A DNA stretch of 64,000 bases. Source: Actinomycetota bacterium (GTDB taxonomy: Bacteria; Actinomycetota; Geothermincolia; Fen-727; Anoxymicrobiaceae). Under the pieces are notes generated by a model. That model saw only the letters and a program-made list of their open reading frames with translations. It was not told where the DNA came from and ran no database searches. Location of the stretch: the NCBI GenBank assembly GCA_018896525.1, contig JAHIMR010000048.1, positions 62,001 through 126,000 of the forward strand, in the 5' to 3' direction. Below are positions 57,392 to 64,000 of the stretch, one piece after another (position 1 is the stretch's first letter; each line of letters starts with the position of its first letter). Made by a program: the position numbers and the translations under genes.

Positions 57392-59445
57392 CTCTCCCCC
57401 CTGGTCAGCGGGACCGTCACCGTCACCGTGGTGCCCCTGTTCTCTTCGCTCTCCACCCTTAGCTCTCCTCCCATCTCCCGGGCGCGCTCCCGCATGCTTG
57501 TCATGCCCATGCCCGGGGTGGAAGATGCTGCCGAAGGAGGCATCCCTTTTCCGTCGTCGGATACCCGGAGCGTGACCCTGTCGTCATCGCGCATGAGTGA
57601 TACCGCCACACTTCCGGCCCCGGCGTGCTTTCCCACGTTGTTCAAGCCCTCCTGTAGAATCCTGTAGAGGTTCCCCTCCAGTAGCAGCGGCAGCCTCTCT
57701 CTTTCACCAAGGTTGCTATCCAGGGACACCTTCATCTCTCCCGCGGTCGCGACATCGCGGACAAGTTTTCCCGCCGCTCCCTTGAGCCCCAGCACCTCCA
57801 GGGGTATGGGGCGCAGATCGTTGATGACCGTCCTCAGCTCGTCCAGCCCCTCCCTGGCCCTCTCCGCGAGCGTAACCAGGTCCTTCCTCGCCTCCTCGAT
57901 ATCCTCCTCGAGGCTCTCCAGTGTGAACTCCGACAGGTAGACGACCCCCAGGAAGCTCTGCGCCACTCCGTCATGCAGCTCTCGGGATATCCTTCTTCGC
58001 TCGTCCTCGTGGGCGACGGTCACCCTGTCCATCAGCTCGTTTACCCTTCCCTGTTTCTCCAGTACATCCTGGTAGAGCGCTCCATTCTTCAGCGCGACCG
58101 CCATCTGGGGCGCCATGGCCTCCAGCAGTGACCTGTCACTGAAAGAGAGGTCGTAACCCGATAGCTTCTCCCCAAGCAGCAACGTGCCGACCGTTTCTCT
58201 CTCGAATACCAGGGGTACCTCCACCACTTTGAACGATGCCTCGCCCCCCGGGCCCCGCTCCAGGTACAGCGTGTCCTCCTCGAGGCGCAGTTCAGGCGGG
58301 GTGTCTCGGAGATACTCCGGTGTGAAGCCGGAAAGGGCCCGCTTCCGCCAGTCACCCTCGCCCAGTGGATCGTAGAGCAGTGCCGCTCCTGTCAGCCCCA
58401 TGTTGTCGGTGAGGGTATCCGTGATCTCCCGCGAGATCTCGTCCAGGCTGGAGAGCTCCATCAGCGTTCGGGCCAGGGACGAGAGGAGTTGCCCGAACTC
58501 GTAGTCCTTGCGGAAGAAAGACCTGTCAACCACCCTCATCAGCCATCTTCTAAGCGGCTCGAAAGCCAGGACCATCAGGAAGACGAACAGGGCGGTGATT
58601 ACGTATCCCTGGGCGCTGAAGTAGCTGCTGATGAAGCGTTCCGATATGACTATTGTCAGGATGTAGGCGCTGGTTATTACGACCGTCAGGGTGAAATAGA
58701 CGATGCTTCGCCTGAGGACCTGCTCCACCTCCGTGAACATCTGGTACTTGAGTATCCCGTAGGCGAAAACAGCCGCGGTGATGGTGAAGAAACATGGCGC
58801 CGAGGAGAGAGTGTACAATCTGGCGTTCTCGAGGATGCTTATCGCCAGCGGAACCGCCACCGCGGCCACCATTACCTGGGCGATTCGCTTCTCCCTCAAG
58901 CGCCGGGAGCGGTAGTAGCTGTAGACGTAGAGCGATAGCGCCGCGATTAACAGGGTATAGGAGAACACAGCATACACCCAGTACAACCAACCCTCCCCGG
59001 TGAGGTCCATCGTACCCGGTATGGTCCTGAACTCGAGGACCCAGTCGGTACTGTAGAAGGCCACCAGGGTGAACAGCGCCGGGAGATAGAGGGATGCCTG
59101 AAGCGGCTTCAGGGACCGGCCCTTTGCCAGGAAGAAAGCCGAGGGAAAGACAAGCGCCAGGTTGAGGAAGAAAGCGGGGAACAGTATCTGGCCCGGCGCC
59201 TGGAACCGTACCCAGAAGGCCCTCAAGGAAACGCTGCTCGAAACGTTGTACATCGCGTCGCCGAACGCCCATACGGCCAGAGACAGCGCCACCAGGGCGA
59301 AGAGCTGGTTCACCGTGCGGCGCGGGTTCTTGGAGAGGACGTATACCGCAAGGGCAACATTGACGGCGGTGGCGACGAACGATAAGCAGGCAATGATGTC
59401 TCGGTACTGTCCGTTCAAGCCTATTCCCCCGTGCTCGCCTTCCAC
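57388..59445 (-). CDS. Membrane sensor histidine kinase (HisKA_3 type) with GAF domain
   Basis: N-terminal multi-TM; ERRRISRELHDGVAQSFLGVVYLSEFTLESL; HAGAGSVAVSL; VSDDGKGMPPSAASSTPGMGMTSMRERARE; 4-nt overlap with the response regulator. Confidence 0.92.
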   Translation of the reverse strand: MEGEHGGIGLNGQYRDIIACLSFVATAVNVALAVYVLSKNPRRTVNQLFALVALSLAVWAFGDAMYNVSSSVSLRAFWVRFQAPGQILFPAFFLNLALVFPSAFFLAKGRSLKPLQASLYLPALFTLVAFYSTDWVLEFRTIPGTMDLTGEGWLYWVYAVFSYTLLIAALSLYVYSYYRSRRLREKRIAQVMVAAVAVPLAISILENARLYTLSSAPCFFTITAAVFAYGILKYQMFTEVEQVLRRSIVYFTLTVVITSAYILTIVISERFISSYFSAQGYVITALFVFLMVLAFEPLRRWLMRVVDRSFFRKDYEFGQLLSSLARTLMELSSLDEISREITDTLTDNMGLTGAALLYDPLGEGDWRKRALSGFTPEYLRDTPPELRLEEDTLYLERGPGGEASFKVVEVPLVFERETVGTLLLGEKLSGYDLSFSDRSLLEAMAPQMAVALKNGALYQDVLEKQGRVNELMDRVTVAHEDERRRISRELHDGVAQSFLGVVYLSEFTLESLEEDIEEARKDLVTLAERAREGLDELRTVINDLRPIPLEVLGLKGAAGKLVRDVATAGEMKVSLDSNLGERERLPLLLEGNLYRILQEGLNNVGKHAGAGSVAVSLMRDDDRVTLRVSDDGKGMPPSAASSTPGMGMTSMRERAREMGGELRVESEENRGTTVTVTVPLTRGER

Positions 59446-59689
59446 CGGTCATTATTGCACGGCTCGGGGAACATTCACAGGGCACCGGCACCGCTTCGTT
59501 ATATAATCACTGCGAGGCCTATTGAGTGCAGTTCTCAAATGACCCGCGTCTGTACCTGACGGTTGTAGAGGTGGAGAGGTGGTCTAAATGGTGGAGGACG
59601 CGGCGCCCCTTAAGAATATGTGGATTATCTGATATACGGCAGACCGGAAATGCTCGCCCGCTGAAGCGTCGAAGAGAAAGGAGCCGATT

Positions 59690-60865
59690 GTGGAGGAGAA
59701 GGGGGAAAGCGGAAGCGGTTGGAAAGAGAAGATCTCCGGGTGGTTAAGAAGCCGTAGCTTCGTATTCTACGATTTCCTCATCCTGGCAGCGGCGATAATC
59801 GCGTTCCTGATATTGTGGTTGTCCATGACCAGGGCATCGAACGTGGCCATGTTCGGGGAGTTCTACTCCGAGGGCTTCTCCGCCACCTATTGCCTGGAGG
59901 GGTCCGCCGCCCGCGCCGTGGGCTCCGGCCGGCTGGAGATAGAGACGGTTGAGGTGAATGGCGATACCGCCGTCCTGGAGGTCACCGCGGGGGGCATGAA
60001 GAAACGCCTGACCGTTGACCGCAAGACCGCGAAGGTGACCGATGGCGAGTTGGCCGGCCTCCCGCTCGTCTTCTACTACGACATAGTGAGAGAGCCGGGC
60101 CAGACCTCGAAGACGTTCGGCTCTAATAAGGAACCCGCCTTCTCCACCGCCTTCACCGGACTCACCGGTGATGTGTCCGCCCGCATCAAGGAGAGTAACC
60201 CGGACAACGTGGTGATGTGGTACCACGAAAGTGACGAAAGGAGCTACGGCCCCCAGTTCTCCTGGGAACTGCAGCTCCACGACCAGGACGGGAAAAGGGT
60301 CGGCACCATCATCAATGACGTCACCAGCGGCGTGCTGCTGGACGCCCGGTTCTACCAGGACGGCTGGGGGGCCATGAACCTGGAGAGGACCAACTACCCA
60401 ACCGGGCTGAACCGCTGGGCCATCTTCTACGGGCTCAACTCGATACTGATCCTGTGGGGGATATTCCACCTGCTGAGGTGCAGGAAGCACCGGGAGGAGT
60501 GGAAGTCCCACTGGAGCTACTTCCCGCTTGGCTTCGTCGGCATATCAAGTTTCTACATACGGCTGATGGCGTTCACAGTGTTCGGGTTCCTGGGCATCGG
60601 CATACTCACCGGGGACCCGTACATCCTGCTGGTCACCGACCTCATAGGGCTCACCCTGATGATCTACGCGGTGGGCATCTTCGCGTTCCCCATCGTGTTC
60701 CAGTTCATACCGTGGATAGCCGCGTACGGGGTCTTCGCCGGGGGTAGGCCACTGGATTACATACAGTACCCGTTCGGGGTCCCGCTGTACCTGGTGGCGG
60801 TTGTGATGTTCGAGCTCCACCGGTACCTGTGCCACAAGGAGAAGCAAGGCTTGCCGCCTATTTGA
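59690..60865 (+). CDS. Hypothetical membrane protein with large extracytoplasmic beta domain (DUF3068/PorA-like topology)
   Basis: N-terminal TM FVFYDFLILAAAIIAFLILWLSM, beta-rich region, C-terminal TM cluster. Confidence 0.6.
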   Translation: MEEKGESGSGWKEKISGWLRSRSFVFYDFLILAAAIIAFLILWLSMTRASNVAMFGEFYSEGFSATYCLEGSAARAVGSGRLEIETVEVNGDTAVLEVTAGGMKKRLTVDRKTAKVTDGELAGLPLVFYYDIVREPGQTSKTFGSNKEPAFSTAFTGLTGDVSARIKESNPDNVVMWYHESDERSYGPQFSWELQLHDQDGKRVGTIINDVTSGVLLDARFYQDGWGAMNLERTNYPTGLNRWAIFYGLNSILILWGIFHLLRCRKHREEWKSHWSYFPLGFVGISSFYIRLMAFTVFGFLGIGILTGDPYILLVTDLIGLTLMIYAVGIFAFPIVFQFIPWIAAYGVFAGGRPLDYIQYPFGVPLYLVAVVMFELHRYLCHKEKQGLPPI

Positions 60866-61412
60866 CGATGCTCAGCGTCTCCTTGAACTCAGGCGTTCCG
60901 GCTTTCCCCAGGAGCTCGAAGATGGCCATCTCGGTAGATGATATGACGGCGCCGCTCCGGCGCATGCGCCGGATGGCGACCTCCCGGTTCTCGGGCGTCC
61001 TCGAGGAGACCGCGTCGCTTATGACGTGTACCTTTGCGTCCTCCAGCAGGTGAAGGGCGGTCTGGGTTACACAGACGTGACTCTCGATGCCGGTTATGAT
61101 GACGGTGCTCCTGCTAAGCCGCTCCAGGGCCCCGACGAACTCGGAGCACCGGCAGGCATCGAAATCGATCTTGGTGATAGGGCTGAAGCCGGAGATCCCG
61201 GATCGAATCTCCTCGATGGTGCGCCCCAGCTTCTCCTGCTCGGTCACCAGTATCGGCAGATCAATGATGCCCGCGAACCGTACCAGCTTGACCACATTTT
61301 CGATTATCTTCGCCTCTTCGTGGATAACCGGCAGCAGCTTCTCCTGCATATCCACGACAACCAGTACGGTGTCGCCCCCGACCAGAAGCCCGCCGTCGCT
61401 TCCTGCCTTCAT
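60858..61412 (-). CDS. Isochorismatase-family cysteine hydrolase
   Basis: TVLVVVDMQEKLLPVI...VEQEKLGRTIEEI-like region; TVIITGIESHVCVTQTALHLLEDAKVHVISDAVSSR with catalytic Cys. Confidence 0.9.
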   Translation of the reverse strand: MKAGSDGGLLVGGDTVLVVVDMQEKLLPVIHEEAKIIENVVKLVRFAGIIDLPILVTEQEKLGRTIEEIRSGISGFSPITKIDFDACRCSEFVGALERLSRSTVIITGIESHVCVTQTALHLLEDAKVHVISDAVSSRTPENREVAIRRMRRSGAVISSTEMAIFELLGKAGTPEFKETLSIVK

Positions 61413-61495
61413 CAGAACTCCCTTCTTATCTTTTCCAGCGCTTTCTCGTGCTCACTTAGTCACCTCGGGATAGCCGGGGGGTTTCTCTTTAGACG

Positions 61496-62440
61496 CTACA
61501 CGTCAAGGAGGTCCGACGGTGGTGGGCCGCCCTTGAACTCGGCACCGGTCCACGGCGGACCGCCGGAGGCAACGACCTCCCACGCGCCGGCCATGCTGTT
61601 GAAGATCATGAGGAACTCCTCGGTCCGGCCATCTGGAGACATCGTGCCCTTGATGACCTCCCAGTTGGAGTCGATCGTACTCACCTTTACAAGCGTGAAC
61701 GTCCAGCCCGAGGTAGGCTCACCCTTTGATTGCAGGTACGTCAGGATCGCCTGGGCCTGGTCTCCCACCGGCTGGGGGGCTGGCTGCGTGACAAGATCCT
61801 CCGGCGCCCCCAGTGCCTTGAGTTGTGCCGCGGTCCATCCATCGGTACTGGACTGTATTACGGTCCATTTTCCACTATCCTTTTGAAGCAGGAACTGCAC
61901 GTTCTCGGCTTCCTGGCCAACCTTCTTACCCAGGTCTATCTTCCAGTTCAGATCGCTCGCGCTGACAACGAGCACGGAGAAGGTCATTCCCGAAGTGTTG
62001 ATGCCGTTCTTCTCGCAGTAATCGAGTATTGCGGCGATGGGGGTGTCGTGCTCTACGTGGCCCGCCTTTCTATCGGGAACCTCGCTCTTCTTCTCTTCTG
62101 CCACCTCGAATCCGACGCCGTCGCTGGTCCCCGCGTCGGTGGTCACGGTCACCTTGTACTGGCCCGCCTTTATGTCGGTTGGGACCTTTATCTTGGCCTT
62201 GACGTCGGACCACTCTTCCACGGTCGCTGTTACCGTCCCGAACTCAACGGTACTGTCGCCTTGAGTATCTCCGAAGGACGAGCCGCTCAGCGTCACCTCG
62301 GTACCCGGCTCGCCGCTCGATGGGGTGATTGAGGATATCACCGCAATTTCACTCCCGCCACACCCACATCCGGCAAGGGCGGCTACCATGGCTATAGCGC
62401 ATGCCGCAGCCATCAGAATGAATGCTTTCCCCTTTCTCAT
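61496..62440 (-). CDS. Putative lipoprotein with IPT/TIG domain
   Basis: MRKGKAFILMAAACAIAMVAALAGCGCGG lipobox; ISSITPSSGEPGTEVTLSGSSFGDTQGDSTVEFG IPT/TIG. Confidence 0.82.
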   Translation of the reverse strand: MRKGKAFILMAAACAIAMVAALAGCGCGGSEIAVISSITPSSGEPGTEVTLSGSSFGDTQGDSTVEFGTVTATVEEWSDVKAKIKVPTDIKAGQYKVTVTTDAGTSDGVGFEVAEEKKSEVPDRKAGHVEHDTPIAAILDYCEKNGINTSGMTFSVLVVSASDLNWKIDLGKKVGQEAENVQFLLQKDSGKWTVIQSSTDGWTAAQLKALGAPEDLVTQPAPQPVGDQAQAILTYLQSKGEPTSGWTFTLVKVSTIDSNWEVIKGTMSPDGRTEEFLMIFNSMAGAWEVVASGGPPWTGAEFKGGPPPSDLLDV

Positions 62441-62484
62441 GAAGACCTCCCTCTTGAACCACAGACCGGCTTCCTGTTACTCCA

Positions 62485-62530
62485 AAAACAGAAGGCCCGG
62501 ATCCTTCAACTTGGTAAAAAGATCCGGGCC
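62485..62530 (-). terminator. Hairpin terminator 3' of the NlpC/P60 gene
   Basis: Minus strand GGCCCGGATC-ttttTaccaagttgaag-GATCCGGGCC-TTCTGTTTTTGG; 10-bp perfect arms (62494-62503 / 62521-62530). Confidence 0.75.
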
Positions 62531-62623
62531 CTGCTGCTCCGCAACAGCCCCCTTTCAACTACCAACCACACTGTAAATATTATTCGCAATTACACAGAGC
62601 GATTCCTGCCTGGGGCTCCAACA

Positions 62624-63781
62624 TCAGGGCCTGACCGCGCCGCAGAAATCGCCGCGTTCCGACAATGGCGCCACCTCCACCAACTCGCCCGTCTGTGGCG
62701 CGTGGATATACTGACCGTCACCGATGTATATCCCCACATGTCCCCACCCGTGGAACGCGACTATATCTCCCGGCTGAAGTTCCGGCTCCGGTACGGGGTC
62801 GCCGCAACGGGCCTGGGAGTACGAGCTATGCGTAATATCCACACCCCCACCGACCTTGTAGCAGAACTGGGTGAGGCCGCTGCAATCGAATGCGTCCGGG
62901 CCGGACGCCCCACTGCTGTACGGCTTGCCTAGCTGGCCGAAGGCGACGTGGACCACCCTGGTCTCCAGGTCCTTGGAACACGATTGACCGTACATCGTCC
63001 GGGCGGCCACTATCGGTCTGTCCGACTCGACTACCGTCGCCACGTTATAACCGATCACATGGTCTCCCACGTCAATGGATACCCTGGTCGCCGCTTCCAG
63101 CGACACGCTGGTGGAAACAACCTCCCGGTCCGTCTGGAAAACCACACTCGCCTCTGCGTCCTCCTTGCCGGGATTGTGGAGGAGTATCCAGGTGTCGTAT
63201 ATCGAGCCGACAGCCGCCCCTTCGGCGAAGTACCACGTCCTGCTGGTCTCGTTGGAACCGGAGGAACTGTGCGCCCACTCGCCGCCAGCCCCGTACATCG
63301 TCCTGGAGGCGACTACCGGCAGGTCCGAGGTAACAATCGTGGCAACGTTGTAGGTGCATACGTGTTCTCCCACGTTTACCGATGTCCGGGAAGCCGGCCC
63401 GACCTTGATGGCCACGGGCCCGACGACACCGCTATCGGTGTGGAACGTGAGCTCCACATCGGCCCCGTCCTCTCCGTGGTTATACAGCAGTATCCACGTC
63501 TGGTATCCGCCGGCGGTTGCGCCCTCCGCGAAGTACCAGGTCCTGGCCGGGCTGTTGACGCCGCTGTCGCTATGAGCCCACTGGCTCGATCCCTCAGGGG
63601 CTTCCTGCGCCGCGGCATCAGGCGCCAGCATGAGCAATCCCACCGATATCAGTAACGCCAGCAAGACAGAGATGAAGATAAGTATAAAGCCGATATTTCT
63701 CTTGCTTCCACGGGCCGGGCCCATCTCGTTACTCTTCCTTCGCCTCGATAATCGTGTCCCTGTGTGAAATTCGCTCTCCAC
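62624..63781 (-). CDS. Secreted NlpC/P60 peptidase with two FAEGA-type modules
   Basis: Modules TWYFAEGATAGGYQTWILLYNHGEDG and TWYFAEGAAVGSIYDTWILLHNPGKED; C-terminal FGQLGKPYSSGASGPDAFDCSGLTQFCYK...LQPGDIVAFHGWGHVGIYIGDGQYIHAPQTG. Confidence 0.9.
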   Translation of the reverse strand: MESEFHTGTRLSRRRKSNEMGPARGSKRNIGFILIFISVLLALLISVGLLMLAPDAAAQEAPEGSSQWAHSDSGVNSPARTWYFAEGATAGGYQTWILLYNHGEDGADVELTFHTDSGVVGPVAIKVGPASRTSVNVGEHVCTYNVATIVTSDLPVVASRTMYGAGGEWAHSSSGSNETSRTWYFAEGAAVGSIYDTWILLHNPGKEDAEASVVFQTDREVVSTSVSLEAATRVSIDVGDHVIGYNVATVVESDRPIVAARTMYGQSCSKDLETRVVHVAFGQLGKPYSSGASGPDAFDCSGLTQFCYKVGGGVDITHSSYSQARCGDPVPEPELQPGDIVAFHGWGHVGIYIGDGQYIHAPQTGELVEVAPLSERGDFCGAVRP

Positions 63782-64000
63782 TTAAGACCACCGCCTTTCC
63801 GGTACGTGTCCCTCTCCGTCTCCCATGTTCCTTCACAGGCGCAAGCGTGCGTTGATAAGGTAATTGGGAATCGTCATGGATTCTTTGGGGTGTGACGCCT
63901 GCCCTGGGGTACTAAACGTAAGTGTATGGCCCTTACAACACTATGTGCTGTGCCTCACTCACCTCCGCTTAGTCCGTTCATTCGCTGTCTTCTCGTATTC

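Noticed and set aside
2599-63781. In-frame TGA selenocysteine codons in window genes
   Set aside because: No ORF was seen to continue convincingly through a TGA; no selA, selB or selD in the window.

Overview
High-GC bacterial chromosomal window. The gene content suggests a deep-branching, anaerobe-like actinobacterial lineage, but that is inference only. There are about 50 credible protein genes, mostly housekeeping or regulatory: gltX-cysE-cysS-rlmB-yacP, lysA, argS, nfo, nth, HtrA, trxB, a CooT/CbiMNQO-type nickel/cobalt locus, CooC with an NfnA/SudB-like flavoprotein, an ABC-2 exporter, several sensor kinases and response regulators, an HD-GYP protein, a VapBC-like pair, and large secreted repeat proteins. 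Three tRNAs are visible. The strongest unusual signal is at 36863-36956 (minus strand). It is a tRNA with anticodon GCA (Cys), U73 and an encoded CCA, but with a selenocysteine-tRNA-like body: 8-bp acceptor stem, compact D arm, long variable arm, and a T stem with one bulged nucleotide. Other notable signals are: a 162-bp MITE-like element found as one intact copy, one copy nested inside another, and one fragment, all between divergent genes; 34-bp-period palindromes whose cores change in a compensatory way; a mandelate-racemase-family gene disrupted by an apparent internal deletion; and a ~100-aa 'FAEGTT...NPG...ERxMY' surface module at four loci. No CRISPR array, prophage or transposase gene was seen. 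All calls come from reading the sequence and ORF translations; no database search was run.
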